From positions 4,588,001 to 4,652,000 of the forward strand of contig NZ_CP046175.1 of the NCBI RefSeq assembly GCF_009708215.1: a stretch of DNA of 64,000 nucleotides. Direction: 5' to 3'. Positions 51,854 to 60,799 of the stretch are shown piece by piece (the first letter of the stretch is position 1; each line of letters opens with the position of its first letter). Source of the DNA: Occultella kanbiaonis (GTDB lineage: Bacteria > Actinomycetota > Actinomycetes > Actinomycetales > Beutenbergiaceae). The notes under the pieces are model-generated. The model was not told the origin of the DNA, did no database searches, and saw only the letters and a list, made by a program, of their open reading frames with translations. Both the position numbers and the translations under genes were made by a program.

Positions 51854-52554
51854 CCGTCCTCCTCGAGGTACAGGGCCGCTACGGACAGGTCGTGGCGGGT
51901 CGTGATCTTCAGGGCGCGCGCCTCGCCCGGCACCACGTGGACCGCGATGCCGAGGGCCTCGACCAGGCCGGCGTCATCGCCGGCGGCCACGGCCTCGGAG
52001 TCGGCGCGGGCGGCCCCGTGTGCGTGGGCCCGGCGCAGGACGTCGGCGTCGAACGCCTGGGGTGTCTGGATCGCGCGCAGTTCGGACCGGTCGGGCGTCG
52101 CGATGGCGCGGGGCGGATCGCCGTCGTCGACGGCCCGGATCGTGTCCACGACCGGGACTCCCGGGACAACGGCCGGATGGCCCGCGCGGACGGCCGCGAC
52201 CAGGCGGCCGATCAGGTCGGCCGAGACCAGCGGCCGGGCGGCATCGTGGACGAGGATGACCAGGTCCGACTCGCCGAGGGCGCGAAGACCGGAGGCGACG
52301 GACGCCTGCCGGGTCGCCCCGCCGTCGACGACTTCGATGTCGACCGACGAGACCGGTGCGACGGCGGCGCGGACCTGATCGAGGTACGCGGCCGGCGCGG
52401 TGACCACGATCCGGCGGACCAGCCCGGAATCGGCCAGACCACGCGCGGCCCGGGCGACGAGCGCCTCGCCGCCCAGCGGCACGAGCGCCTTGGGCACGGT
52501 GTGCCCGAGCCGGGAACCGGACCCGGCGGCGGCCAGCACGGCGCCGACACTCAC
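51850..52554 (-). CDS. ispD: 2-C-methyl-D-erythritol 4-phosphate cytidylyltransferase
   Basis: A 234-residue nucleotidyltransferase that joins CTP to MEP. The nucleotide loop is [19 protein letters not shown], the substrate region is [20 protein letters not shown], and [18 protein letters not shown] and [13 protein letters not shown] are further family motifs. GTG is chosen because it is the first plausible start before the AAGSG loop; GGAGG lies close upstream. It lies 19 bp after carD and overlaps ispF. Confidence 0.95.
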   Translation of the reverse strand: MSVGAVLAAAGSGSRLGHTVPKALVPLGGEALVARAARGLADSGLVRRIVVTAPAAYLDQVRAAVAPVSSVDIEVVDGGATRQASVASGLRALGESDLVILVHDAARPLVSADLIGRLVAAVRAGHPAVVPGVPVVDTIRAVDDGDPPRAIATPDRSELRAIQTPQAFDADVLRRAHAHGAARADSEAVAAGDDAGLVEALGIAVHVVPGEARALKITTRHDLSVAALYLEEDG

Positions 52555-52573
52555 CTCCGGGTCCGCCCGTGGT

Positions 52574-53056
52574 TCAGGACGCGAGGACCTCGTCGAGGAT
52601 GGCCTCGGCCTTCTCCTCCTCGGTGTGCTCGGCAAGCGCGAGCTCCGAGACGAGGATCTGACGGGCCCGGGCCAGCATCCGCTTCTCGCCGGCGGACAGG
52701 CCACGGTCGGCGTCGCGGCGGGACAGGTCGCGGACGACCTCGGCCACCTTGATCACGTCACCGGACGCGATCTTCTCGACGTTCGCCTTGTACCGGCGCG
52801 ACCAGTTGGTCGGCTCCTCGGTGTACGGGGCGCGCAGCACCTCGAACACCTTCTCCAGGCCTTCCTTGCCGACGACGTCCCGGACGCCGACCAGATCGAC
52901 GTTCTCGGCCGGCACTTCGATGGTCAGGTCACCCTGCGCCACCTTGAGCCGGAGATAGAGCTTCTCCTCCCCTCGGATGATCCGCTTCGAGATCTCCTCG
53001 ATGAGGGCTGCACCGTGGTGCGGGTAGACGACGGTCTCGCCGACTGTGAAGGTCAT
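52574..53056 (-). CDS. carD: CarD family RNA polymerase-binding transcription factor
   Basis: A 160-residue protein. The N-terminal RNA polymerase-interacting domain starts [20 protein letters not shown], and the C-terminal helical DNA-binding domain includes [20 protein letters not shown] and [12 protein letters not shown]. It stabilises the open complex at rRNA and housekeeping promoters and is essential in mycobacteria. The ATG has GGGGAG eight bases upstream; a possible -10 box TAAACT lies about 30 bp before the start. It heads the carD-ispD-ispF unit. Confidence 0.95.
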   Translation of the reverse strand: MTFTVGETVVYPHHGAALIEEISKRIIRGEEKLYLRLKVAQGDLTIEVPAENVDLVGVRDVVGKEGLEKVFEVLRAPYTEEPTNWSRRYKANVEKIASGDVIKVAEVVRDLSRRDADRGLSAGEKRMLARARQILVSELALAEHTEEEKAEAILDEVLAS

Positions 53057-53319
53057 GTGCTCGCACTCCCCTTTCGCAAGAACCAAGTTTACCACGCGAA
53101 ATGGGCGCAATCTCGCGGCGCTTCCGCGTTTGCGCAGGTCATGGCGGTAGCCTCCGCCGCCACCGGCTCGGGTGCCCGGGCCGGGGCTCTTGAGGAGAAT
53201 GTGAAGGCGACGGCCGTGTGCGGACAGGCATTAGGCTGGCGGCCAGGTCTTGTCGTCATTGCCAGACCCGCGTCCGCCGATACGTCCCGGAGCGTGGGCA
53301 CCCCCGAAAGGAGAGCCCC

Positions 53320-53802
53320 GTGGCTCGCAACACCCGCCGTCTCGTGGCGTCCCTGTTGATGGCGGCCACGGCCGCAGCGGGCGTGAGCGCCTGCTCCCCG
53401 ATCGTGACGCAGTACGGCACGTCACCCAGCGACGGCGTCCAGGTGGAGGTCGGCAGCCAGATCCGCGGCGAGAACCTGCTCATCCTGACCCGCGCCGAGG
53501 GCGCCGAGGGCGTCCTCATCGGCGCGGTCGTGAACCGCTGGGAGTCCCCGACGACGGTGAACCTGACCATCGGCGAGAGCGCCGAGGCCGCCTCGGTCGA
53601 CGTCGACGGCAACTCGACGGTGCTGCTCAACCCCGACGCGGAACTCGTCACCATCGCGGCCGTCGCGGCCGCACCGGGCGCCACCATCGACGTCACGGTC
53701 TCCTCGCCCGAGCAGGGCTCGGTGACGGTCGCGGTGCCGGTCCTGGACGGCACCCTGGCGCCCTACGACGAGTTCCTGCCCCCGGCTCCCGTGGAGGAGT
53801 GA
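53320..53802 (+). CDS. Secreted lipoprotein of unknown function
   Basis: A 160-residue lipoprotein. The signal peptide (RRLVASLLMAATAAAGVSAC) ends at lipobox Cys25. The mature domain looks like an all-beta, Ig-like fold (ENLLILTRAEGAEGVLIGAV, SPTTVNLTIGESAEAASVDV, GATIDVTVSSPEQGSVTVAV) and ends with an acidic Pro-rich tail. AAAGGAG precedes the GTG at ideal spacing. It sits divergently from carD and convergent with regX3, as small lipoproteins of this type often do in Micrococcales. A surface role is likely; no enzyme motif is seen. Confidence 0.82.
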   Translation: MARNTRRLVASLLMAATAAAGVSACSPIVTQYGTSPSDGVQVEVGSQIRGENLLILTRAEGAEGVLIGAVVNRWESPTTVNLTIGESAEAASVDVDGNSTVLLNPDAELVTIAAVAAAPGATIDVTVSSPEQGSVTVAVPVLDGTLAPYDEFLPPAPVEE

Positions 53803-53814
53803 GCCGCTCGGCTC
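53801..53814. terminator. Short hairpin between lipoprotein and regX3 stops
   Basis: GAGCCG-CT-CGGCTC, starting within the lipoprotein stop codon and ending just before the regX3 stop; flanking GAGGAG/CTCCTC can extend pairing. It may terminate both convergent transcripts. Confidence 0.35.
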
Positions 53815-53815
53815 C

Positions 53816-54505
53816 TCAGCGTTCGTCGACCAGCTTGTAGCCCAGTCCGCGCACGGTCACCAGGACCTGGGGGTTGACCGGGTCGACCTCGATCTTGGCC
53901 CGGATCCGCTTGACGTGGACGTCGAGGGTCTTGGTGTCCCCCACGTAGTCGGCACCCCAGACGCGGTCGATGAGCTGCCCCCTGGTGAGCACCCGGTCCG
54001 GGTTGCGCAGCAGCAGTTCCAGCAGTTCGAACTCACGCAGCGGGAGGGCGACCTCCTCACCGTCGATGGTGACCACGTGCCGGTCGGTGTCCATCCGGAT
54101 CCGGCCCACGCTGAGCACCGCCGGGGTGAGCGCGTCGATGGACTCGGTGCCACGCCTCAACACCGCTCGGATCCGGGCCAGGAGTTCGCGGAACGAGTAC
54201 GGCTTGGTGACGTAGTCGTCGGCGCCGATCTCCAGCCCGACCACCTTGTCTATCTCCCCGTCCTTGGCGGTCAACATGATCACCGGGACGGCACTGCGCT
54301 GCCGCAGCTCCCGGCATACCTCCACGCCGGACAGTCCCGGCAGCATCAGGTCGAGGAGGACCAGGTCGGCGCCGGCTCGATCGAACTCCACGAGCGCATC
54401 GGTGCCGGTCGCGACCGCAACCACCTCGAAGCCCTCACGGGTGAGCTGGTACGTCAGCGGTTCGCGGTAGGACTCCTCGTCCTCAACGAGCAGGATGCGG
54501 GTCAC
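53816..54505 (-). CDS. regX3: Response regulator, RegX3/PhoP-like (OmpR family)
   Basis: A 229-residue regulator. The receiver domain has the acidic pocket LLVEDEE, phosphoacceptor Asp52 in LVLLDLMLPG, Thr in MLTAKD and Lys101 in VTKPYS. The OmpR-type winged helix follows (LPLREFELLELLLRNPDRVL, VHVKRIRAKIE, TVRGLGYKL). GTG is chosen because AGGAGGAG lies just upstream. It overlaps senX3 by 23 bp and should answer to phosphate limitation. Confidence 0.93.
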   Translation of the reverse strand: MTRILLVEDEESYREPLTYQLTREGFEVVAVATGTDALVEFDRAGADLVLLDLMLPGLSGVEVCRELRQRSAVPVIMLTAKDGEIDKVVGLEIGADDYVTKPYSFRELLARIRAVLRRGTESIDALTPAVLSVGRIRMDTDRHVVTIDGEEVALPLREFELLELLLRNPDRVLTRGQLIDRVWGADYVGDTKTLDVHVKRIRAKIEVDPVNPQVLVTVRGLGYKLVDER

Positions 54506-55706
54506 GGCTCTCTCCTCCTGCGCCGGCCGCTGATGCGGGCGGCGCCTGTTCGTCGGGGGACGGCGCTCGGCCGTCACCATGGTGTTCTGCCTGGGGAATG
54601 CGAAGGGTGAAGGTGGAACCGCGACCCGGGGCGGACCACAGGGTCACCTCGCCACCGTGGTTCTGCGCGACGTGCTTGACGATGCTCAGGCCGAGCCCGG
54701 TGCCGCCGGTCTCCCGAGAGCGGGCGGGGTCCACGCGGAAGAACCGCTCGAACACCCGTCCGGCGTTCTCGCTGGAGATGCCCGGGCCCTGGTCCACCAC
54801 CGCGATCTCGGCGATGCCGTCACGCGGCCGGACGCCCACGCTCACCCGGGTGCCGTTCTCGGAGTAGCGCAGGGCGTTGTCCAGCAGGTTCCGCACGGCC
54901 GTGACCAGGAGCGAGTGGTCGCCGAACACCCGGAGGCCACCCGTCCCACCGACGACCACGGTGATGTCCCGGGACTCCGCCTCGACGCGGATCCGGTCCA
55001 CCGCCTCGGCGACCACGGCGTCCACGGACACGTCCACGAAGTCCACCTCGTTGTCCGGCGCCTGGAGCCGGGAGAGTTCGATGATCTCCTTGACCAGGGC
55101 GGACAGCCGGACGGCCTCCCGTTGCATCTTCGCGGCGAACCGGCGCACGAGCTCGGGGTCCTCGGCGGCATCGGCGGCGGTCTCGGCGAGCAGTGCGATG
55201 GCGCCCACCGGCGTCTTGAGCTCGTGCGAGACGTTCGCGACGAAGTCTCGGCGGACCTCCTCGAGGCGGCGTTGCGCCGTCTGGTCGTCGGCCAGCAGGA
55301 GCACCCGCCCTCCCGCCAGCGGGGCCACTCGCACCTCGAACGAGAGCCGGTCGGCACCAGGCACCGCCGAGCGCGGCACGTCGAGGTGCTCGTCGCGGAT
55401 CTGCCCGTCGGCGCGGACCGCGGCCACGAGGTCGTTCAGCGTCGTGTGGGTGAGCCGGCCGTTGCGGACCAAGCCGGTCGTGTAGGCGTCCGGAGTGGCC
55501 CGCATGACCTCTCCACCGGACCCGAGCAGCACGGACGTGGAACGCAACGCGGAGAGCAGAGCCGCCACGTCATCGGACACGGCGGGCTCGGCGACCTCCG
55601 GTTCCCGGGCGTGGCTGCGCTCGCTCCCCCTGAACGCGAGACCGGCGGCAGCGCCGACGAGCAGGCCGACCAAGCCCACCACGAGCGGCAACCAGGAACC
55701 CTCCAC
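54483..55706 (-). CDS. senX3: Sensor histidine kinase, SenX3/PhoR-like
   Basis: A 407-residue membrane kinase. One N-terminal transmembrane helix (about 6-25, LPLVVGLVGLLVGAAAGLAF) is followed by a PAS-like domain (about 50-145), then the H-box FVANVSHELKTPVG with His161, N-box NLLDNALRYS, and G-boxes DQGPGI and GTGLGLSIVKH. The C-terminal tail is Pro-, Ala- and Gly-rich. GTG begins the hydrophobic segment. Together with RegX3 and divergent phoU it forms the usual actinobacterial phosphate-sensing unit. Confidence 0.93.
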   Translation of the reverse strand: MEGSWLPLVVGLVGLLVGAAAGLAFRGSERSHAREPEVAEPAVSDDVAALLSALRSTSVLLGSGGEVMRATPDAYTTGLVRNGRLTHTTLNDLVAAVRADGQIRDEHLDVPRSAVPGADRLSFEVRVAPLAGGRVLLLADDQTAQRRLEEVRRDFVANVSHELKTPVGAIALLAETAADAAEDPELVRRFAAKMQREAVRLSALVKEIIELSRLQAPDNEVDFVDVSVDAVVAEAVDRIRVEAESRDITVVVGGTGGLRVFGDHSLLVTAVRNLLDNALRYSENGTRVSVGVRPRDGIAEIAVVDQGPGISSENAGRVFERFFRVDPARSRETGGTGLGLSIVKHVAQNHGGEVTLWSAPGRGSTFTLRIPQAEHHGDGRAPSPDEQAPPASAAGAGGESRDPHPAR

Positions 55707-55766
55707 AGCGCCAGACTAGGCCCAGCCATCGGGTGCTCCCGGCCACCTGCGGCCCGGTAGCCTGTT

Positions 55767-55799
55767 GTTCACCATGGATGCATGACCCGTTCATCCGGG
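55767..55799 (+). promoter_or_regulatory. PHO-box-like direct repeat upstream of phoU
   Basis: GTTCACC at 55767 and GTTCATC at 55789 are 22 bp apart, exactly two 11-bp units, with a degenerate unit between. The actinobacterial PHO box bound by PhoP/RegX3 consists of GTTCACC-like 11-bp direct repeats. It lies in the gap between divergent senX3 and phoU. Confidence 0.6.
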
Positions 55800-55929
55800 C
55801 ATGGGATTCTGAGGAGTACGTGTGCGTGGGTGCCGTCCCTGATCGGGGCACGGTGCGAACGGTGCGCCGGGCACGCGCGGAGCAGCCAAGGCGGACGACC
55901 GCCGTCGATGACCAGAGGGAGAACCACCG

Positions 55930-56592
55930 GTGCGAGCGATCTTCGAGCAGGAACTTGGCGCGGTCGGTGACGATCTGCTGCGGATGAGCCGACAGGTTCA
56001 GACGGCCGTCCAGGAGGCATCCGCCGCCCTCGCCTCGGCCGATCTCCAGGCGGCGGAACAGGTGATCATCGCGGACGACGCGATCGACCAGATCGAGCGC
56101 GAGCTCGACGACCGGTGCGTCAACCTCCTCGCCCGGCAGCAGCCGGTCGCGACGGACCTGCGGATCATCGTCTCGGGACTTCGGATGAGCGCGTCCATCG
56201 AGCGGATGGGAGACCTGGCCCGCCATGTCGCCCAGGTCACCCGGCTGCGCTACCCCGAGTCGGCGATCCCGGAGAACTCCCGCGAACTCTTCGCCCAGTT
56301 GGCCGATGCCGCCAACAAGGTGGCCGCGGACGTGGTGCAGCTGCTCGAGACCCGTGACCTCGAGCTGGCAGCCGCCATCGAACGGGACGACGACATCCTG
56401 GACCAGCTGCACCAGCAGACGTTCAACGAGACCCTCAGCCCAGACTGGACCGGAACGACCGCGCAGACCGTCGACGTGACGCTGCTGGCCCGGTTCTACG
56501 AGCGCTTCGGGGACCACGCCGTCGCCGTGGCACGCCGGATCTCCTACCTGGTCACCGGCGACCTCGAGGGCCTCGGCGACTACAACAGCTGA
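55930..56592 (+). CDS. phoU: Phosphate signalling complex protein PhoU
   Basis: A 220-residue all-helical protein of two PhoU repeats. The first begins VRAIFEQELGAVGDDLLRMSRQVQ and contains DAIDQIERELDDRCVNLLAR; the second has IERMGDLARHVAQVTRLRYP and YERFGDHAVAVARRISYLVTG. It links phosphate transport status to the SenX3/RegX3 kinase pair. AGGGAG precedes the GTG. It is divergent from senX3, and a perfect 17-bp terminator follows. Confidence 0.95.
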   Translation: MRAIFEQELGAVGDDLLRMSRQVQTAVQEASAALASADLQAAEQVIIADDAIDQIERELDDRCVNLLARQQPVATDLRIIVSGLRMSASIERMGDLARHVAQVTRLRYPESAIPENSRELFAQLADAANKVAADVVQLLETRDLELAAAIERDDDILDQLHQQTFNETLSPDWTGTTAQTVDVTLLARFYERFGDHAVAVARRISYLVTGDLEGLGDYNS

Positions 56593-56607
56593 CCTCGGCC
56601 AGACCCG

Positions 56608-56646
56608 CGAAGGCCGGGCCACCCTCGTCGGGTGGCCCGGCCTTCG
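56608..56646. terminator. Bidirectional terminator between phoU and gpmA
   Basis: Perfect 17-bp stem CGAAGGCCGGGCCACCC/GGGTGGCCCGGCCTTCG with a 5-base loop TCGTC, 16 bp after the phoU stop and 32 bp after the gpmA stop on the other strand. Confidence 0.85.
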
Positions 56647-56656
56647 TCTGCGGTCG

Positions 56657-56680
56657 GCGCGTCAGCGCGTCAGCGCGTCA
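56657..56680. repeat. Three tandem 8-bp units at the gpmA stop codon
   Basis: GCGCGTCA repeated three times exactly; the last unit supplies the TGA stop of gpmA read on the minus strand. Confidence 0.8.
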
Positions 56681-57415
56681 GCGACCCTGGTTGGCGACGG
56701 CGGCGATCGCGTCCTTCGCGGCGTCCGGGTCGAGGTAGCGGCCGCCCGGAGTGATCGGCCGGAGGTCCTCGTCGAGCTCGTACACGAGCGGGATCCCGGT
56801 GGGCACGTTCAGGCCGGCGATGGTGTCGTCGTCGATGCCGTCGAGGTGCTTGATGATGGCGCGCAGCGAGTTGCCGTGCGCGGCCACCAGCACCACCTTG
56901 CCCGCGCGCAGGTCGGTGACGACGTCGCTCTCCCAGTACGGAAGCGCCCGCTCGAGCACGTCCTTGAGGCACTCGGTGGCCGGGATGGGCTCGCCGGCGT
57001 AGCGCGGGTCAGCATCCTGCGAGAACTCCGAACCGGCCTCGATCGCGGGCGGCGGCACATCGTAGGAACGGCGCCAGGTCATGAACTGCTCCTCGCCGAA
57101 CTCGTCCCGGATCTGCTTCTTGTCCTTGCCCTGCAGGGCGCCGTAGTGGCGCTCGTTCAAGCGCCAGTTGCGCTTCACGGGGATCCAGTGACGGTCCGCG
57201 GCGTCCAGCGCCAGGTTCGCCGTGGTGATGGCGCGGCGCAGCAGCGAGGTGTGCACCACGTCCGGCAGCACGCCCGCCTCGACGAGCAGCTCGCCGCCGC
57301 GGGTGGCCTCGGCCGTGCCCTTCTCGGAGAGCGGCACGTCGACCCAGCCGGTGAACAGGTTCTTCGCGTTCCAATCGCTCTCGCCGTGGCGGAGCAGTAC
57401 CAGGGTGTACGTCAT
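56678..57415 (-). CDS. gpmA: 2,3-bisphosphoglycerate-dependent phosphoglycerate mutase
   Basis: A 245-residue histidine phosphatase-fold glycolytic enzyme interconverting 3- and 2-phosphoglycerate. The catalytic His is in [34 protein letters not shown] with Glu and the second His in [12 protein letters not shown] complete the site. ATG giving MTYTLVLL is chosen over a start 18 bases earlier. The gpm-senX3-regX3-phoU neighbourhood is conserved in actinobacteria, with gpmA here on the same strand as senX3 but beyond phoU. Confidence 0.95.
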   Translation of the reverse strand: MTYTLVLLRHGESDWNAKNLFTGWVDVPLSEKGTAEATRGGELLVEAGVLPDVVHTSLLRRAITTANLALDAADRHWIPVKRNWRLNERHYGALQGKDKKQIRDEFGEEQFMTWRRSYDVPPPAIEAGSEFSQDADPRYAGEPIPATECLKDVLERALPYWESDVVTDLRAGKVVLVAAHGNSLRAIIKHLDGIDDDTIAGLNVPTGIPLVYELDEDLRPITPGGRYLDPDAAKDAIAAVANQGR

Positions 57416-57478
57416 GGATCCAGTCTGCCGCATCGCGGCAGCCGGGTACGACCAGGGACCAGCGGCACCGCGAACGGT

Positions 57479-58507
57479 TCAGACCGGCAGGATGAACATC
57501 GGGCTAGCCAACGCGACGCTCCCGCGCACGGGCCCGATGACGCCGTCGGTGATCGGGTGGATCGCAACCTCGTCGGATCGCTCACCGGCGACCAGGAGCT
57601 CCGAACCGACGACCTCGAGGTGCCGCGGCCAGGTCGCGGTGACCACCTCGCCGACCAGTTCGAGGCCGGCCCCATCGTCGGAGATGGCGAAAGTGGAGAT
57701 CGAGTCGGCGCCCCGCACACCGACGGCGAGGCCACCACGGAAGGCGAGCAGGTGCGAGAGCTGGTGGACGTCCTGGCTCCGGCCGGGCAGGGTCGAGGCC
57801 GCGACGCGCTGGACGACCTCGCCGCGGCCGGCGTCCTCGTCCCAGGCCAGGACGACCAGCTCACCGCTGAGCTCACCGGCCACGTACACGTGGTCACCCG
57901 CCACGACCATGTGGCGCGGCCCGGTGCCTGGGGGCAGGTCGGTGAGGATCGGCTCGGGATCCGGGCGGCCCATGTCCAGGGGGTAGGCACGCAACTGGTC
58001 GGTGCCGAGATCGGCCACGATGAGGAACCCACCGCCCGCGGACAGGTTCGAGGAGTGTGCATGCGGCCCGTCCTGGCGACCGGCCACCGGACCGGACCCG
58101 GCGTGCGACAGGCTCATCACCGGGTCGGAGACGTCACCGGCCTCGGTCAGGGCGATCACGCCGACGCTGCCGTCGCCGTAGTTCGACGCATACAGCCAGT
58201 GCCCCTGGGGGTGCACGAGCAGGTGACAGGGCCCTGCCCCACCGCTGCCGGCCAAGGCCGTTCGGCGGAGCGCGCACTCGGAGTCGACGGCGTAGGAGGA
58301 GACGGTCCCCGGGGTGCCCTCCCCGACCGCGAACAGCCGCTCCGCGGCAGGGTGCAGCGCGAGGAAGCTGGGGTGGTCCGCGGTCAGCATCCGCTGGGCG
58401 GACGAGTCCGCCCAGTCACCGCCGGACTGGCGGTCCAGCCGCCAGATTCCACCGGAGACATCGGGGGTGGACGTCGACCCGATCCACATGTGTCGGACAA
58501 AAGTCAT
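57479..58507 (-). CDS. Lactonase family beta-propeller protein (YbhE/Pgl-like)
   Basis: A 342-residue seven-bladed propeller of the 6-phosphogluconolactonase/carboxy-muconate cyclase family. It starts MTFVRHMWIGSTSTPDVSGG and carries HPSFLALHPAAERLFAVGEG, GPCHLLVHPQGHWLYASNYG, DGPHAHSSNLSAGGGFLIVA and GTGPRHMVVAGDHVYVAGEL, the usual blade motifs with His and Asn near the centre. Cytosolic. It may hydrolyse 6-phosphogluconolactone, but many members have unknown substrates. The start codon lies inside a 10-bp inverted repeat. Confidence 0.88.
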   Translation of the reverse strand: MTFVRHMWIGSTSTPDVSGGIWRLDRQSGGDWADSSAQRMLTADHPSFLALHPAAERLFAVGEGTPGTVSSYAVDSECALRRTALAGSGGAGPCHLLVHPQGHWLYASNYGDGSVGVIALTEAGDVSDPVMSLSHAGSGPVAGRQDGPHAHSSNLSAGGGFLIVADLGTDQLRAYPLDMGRPDPEPILTDLPPGTGPRHMVVAGDHVYVAGELSGELVVLAWDEDAGRGEVVQRVAASTLPGRSQDVHQLSHLLAFRGGLAVGVRGADSISTFAISDDGAGLELVGEVVTATWPRHLEVVGSELLVAGERSDEVAIHPITDGVIGPVRGSVALASPMFILPV

Positions 58508-58538
58508 GGCACCCAACCTAACGGTCGAGTGCCATGAC
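58503..58538. promoter_or_regulatory. Inverted repeat over the lactonase start codon
   Basis: Perfect 10-bp arms GTCATGGCAC and GTGCCATGAC with a 16-base loop. The left arm contains the start codon of the lactonase gene. It may be an operator or a hairpin that sequesters the translation start. Confidence 0.6.
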
Positions 58539-58620
58539 TGGTGAACCTGGCGGCCTCGGCCGGGCGCGATCTCCCTCACAAGGAGGCCGGCCCGCCGAGA
58601 GCCCGGTCAACGGGCCGAGA

Positions 58621-58956
58621 TCAGTTCGCCTTCGCGTACGCCTCACGGATCTCCGCGGAGACGCGGCCACGGTCGCTCACCTGGAATCCGTTCTCACGGG
58701 CCCACTCACGAATCTTGCCCGCGTCGGAATTCCCACGCGAGGAACCGGACGACCGACGAGCCGTGCTGGTGGAACGGCGCCCACCGGAACGGCGCGCGTG
58801 ACCGACCCACGAAGCGAAGGATTCACGGAGCGCGGCGGCGTTCGTTTCGTTCAGGTCGATCTCGTAGGTGACGCCATCGAGTGCGAACGTCACGGTCTCG
58901 ACGGCATCCGAGCCATCGATGTCGTCGATGAGGAGGACGCGGACCTTCTGAGCCAT
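58621..58956 (-). CDS. lsr2: Lsr2 nucleoid-associated protein
   Basis: A 111-residue xenogeneic silencer. The N-terminal dimerisation domain MAQKVRVLLIDDIDGSDAVE and TYEIDLNETNAAALRES is followed by a basic Arg- and Ser-rich linker and the DNA-binding C-terminus (KIREWARENGFQVSDRGRV) with the RGR AT-hook-like motif. It silences AT-rich and foreign DNA and bridges DNA. AAGGA lies upstream of the ATG. The conserved lysS-lsr2 order is kept, with a small membrane-protein gene between them. Confidence 0.96.
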   Translation of the reverse strand: MAQKVRVLLIDDIDGSDAVETVTFALDGVTYEIDLNETNAAALRESFASWVGHARRSGGRRSTSTARRSSGSSRGNSDAGKIREWARENGFQVSDRGRVSAEIREAYAKAN

Positions 58957-59063
58957 GTGTATTCCTTGATCTCGTCAGTCGGGGGAAATGCCCCGAGTAA
59001 ATACCGGGGGGGTTCAGACTGCCATCATCCGGAACACTATGTCAAAGGTGGTTGAACGTAGAA

Positions 59064-59252
59064 CTATCCTTCTCGTTTGGTCTCGTCCCGAGATTCGCGT
59101 ACGCTCCGTGCATCCTCCGCGGCCTCCGCTCGAGCCCGCGCAATACGCTCACGCCGATCCGCGTGGATCATTGCCCGAATGGCGACGACGAAGAGAATGG
59201 CAACACCCACCGACGGGGCAAGGGCCGCCATCGCATCCCAGAATCCGTTCAT
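59064..59252 (-). CDS. 62-residue single-pass membrane protein overlapping lysS
   Basis: Its ATG lies on the last codon of lysS (4-bp ATGA overlap), so translation is coupled. The protein has one helix (about 14-28, [17 protein letters not shown]) and a charged coiled cytosolic tail rich in Arg, Glu and Ala ([18 protein letters not shown]). No family is recognised; it may be an adaptor between the membrane and a cytosolic partner. Longer in-frame starts run into lysS. Confidence 0.75.
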   Translation of the reverse strand: MNGFWDAMAALAPSVGVAILFVVAIRAMIHADRRERIARARAEAAEDARSVRESRDETKREG

Positions 59253-60790
59253 CGTGGCTTCACCAACGGGAATGTGATCGTCTCGCGGATCCCGTGTCCG
59301 GTCAGCGCCATGAGGAGACGGTCCACGCCCATCCCCATACCGCCGGACGGAGGCATCCCATGCTCCATGGCCTGCAGGAACTCCTCGTCGACACGCATCG
59401 CCTCGGCATCGCCGCGGGCCGCGAGCTGCGCCTGCGCCTCGAACCGCTCCCGCTGGATCACCGGATCCACAAGCTCCGAATACGCGGTACCCAACTCGAA
59501 TCCGCGCACGTACAGGTCCCACTTCTCAACGACGCCGTCGATCTCACGATGCGCCCGGGTCAGCGGTGAGGTATCGACCGGGAAGTCCCGGACGAATGTC
59601 GGGGCGTACAGGTCCGACCCGACGAAGTGTTCCCAGAGGTCCTCGGCGACCTTACCGGGGGTCGCAATGTTCGAGTTGATAGTGATCTCGGCCTTGTCCG
59701 CCAGGACGAGCAATTCATCCATCGGGGTCTGCGGGGTGATCTCTGTGCCGACCGCTTCGGAGAGCGACGGATACAGGGACAGGTCCTGCCATTCCCCGCC
59801 GATTTCGTACTCGGTGCCGTCGGCCAGTGTCATCAGGGTGGTGCCGAAGGCGTCCCGGGCGGCCGTCTGGATCAGTTCCTTGGTGAGCGCCGCCATCGTG
59901 TTGTAGTCGCCGTACGCCTGATATGCCTCGAGCATCGCGAACTCCGGGGAGTGCGAGGAATCCGCGCCCTCATTGCGGAAGTTCCGGTTGATCTCGAAGA
60001 CGCGGTCGATGCCACCGACGACGGCGCGCTTGAGGAACAACTCCGGTGCGATTCGCAGATACAGGTCGATGTCGAACGCGTTCATATGCGTCACGAACGG
60101 TCGTGCCGTCGCCCCACCGTGCATCGTCTGCAGCATCGGTGTCTCGATCTCGATGAAGTCGCTGCGGTGCAGGAAGTCACGCATCGAACGCACCACGGCG
60201 GCGCGGGTCCGGACCATGTCCCTGGCCGCCGGCCGTGTGATCAGGTCGAGGTAGCGGCGCCGCACCCGCGACTCCTCGGAGGACTCCTTGTGCAGGGTCG
60301 GCAGCGGCCGGATCGCCTTCGCTGCGATCTCCCAGGAGTCGGCCATCACGGACAGCTCGCCCCGGCGCGAGGCGATCACACGGCCGTGGGCGAAGAAGTG
60401 GTCACCGAGGTCGACGAGCGTCTTGAACCGCTCGAGCGACTCCTGGCCCACCTCGGCGAGGGAGATCATCACCTGGAGCCGGTTCCCCGCACCGTCCTGA
60501 AGTGTGACGAAGCACAACTTCCCGGTGTTGCGCAGGTGCACGATCCGGCCGGCGACACCCACGATGTGGTCCGTCTCGGTGCCTGGCTCGAGCTCCGGGT
60601 GATCGGCGCGCACGCCGGCGATGGTGTCCGTGACCGGCAGCGTGACCGGGTACGCCTCCACACCGTCGGCGAGCAGCTTCTCGCGCTTCTCCCGCCGGAT
60701 CCGGACCTGCTCGGGCAGGTCGTCACCGTCCTCGTCAGGGGTGACGGTCGGTTCGGTCGGCTCGGCGGGGGGCAGGAACGGGTCAGTCAC
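59249..60790 (-). CDS. lysS: Lysine--tRNA ligase (class II)
   Basis: A 513-residue synthetase. The N-terminal OB-fold anticodon domain contains [20 protein letters not shown]. The class II motifs are motif 1 around [10 protein letters not shown], motif 2 [20 protein letters not shown] and motif 3 [15 protein letters not shown]. It charges tRNA-Lys. GTG is the start; a possible -10 box TAGAAT lies only six bases upstream, so a leaderless transcript is possible. The gene follows panC by 9 bp and overlaps the small membrane-protein gene. Confidence 0.95.
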   Translation of the reverse strand: MTDPFLPPAEPTEPTVTPDEDGDDLPEQVRIRREKREKLLADGVEAYPVTLPVTDTIAGVRADHPELEPGTETDHIVGVAGRIVHLRNTGKLCFVTLQDGAGNRLQVMISLAEVGQESLERFKTLVDLGDHFFAHGRVIASRRGELSVMADSWEIAAKAIRPLPTLHKESSEESRVRRRYLDLITRPAARDMVRTRAAVVRSMRDFLHRSDFIEIETPMLQTMHGGATARPFVTHMNAFDIDLYLRIAPELFLKRAVVGGIDRVFEINRNFRNEGADSSHSPEFAMLEAYQAYGDYNTMAALTKELIQTAARDAFGTTLMTLADGTEYEIGGEWQDLSLYPSLSEAVGTEITPQTPMDELLVLADKAEITINSNIATPGKVAEDLWEHFVGSDLYAPTFVRDFPVDTSPLTRAHREIDGVVEKWDLYVRGFELGTAYSELVDPVIQRERFEAQAQLAARGDAEAMRVDEEFLQAMEHGMPPSGGMGMGVDRLLMALTGHGIRETITFPLVKPR

Positions 60791-60799
60791 CCCCCGATT

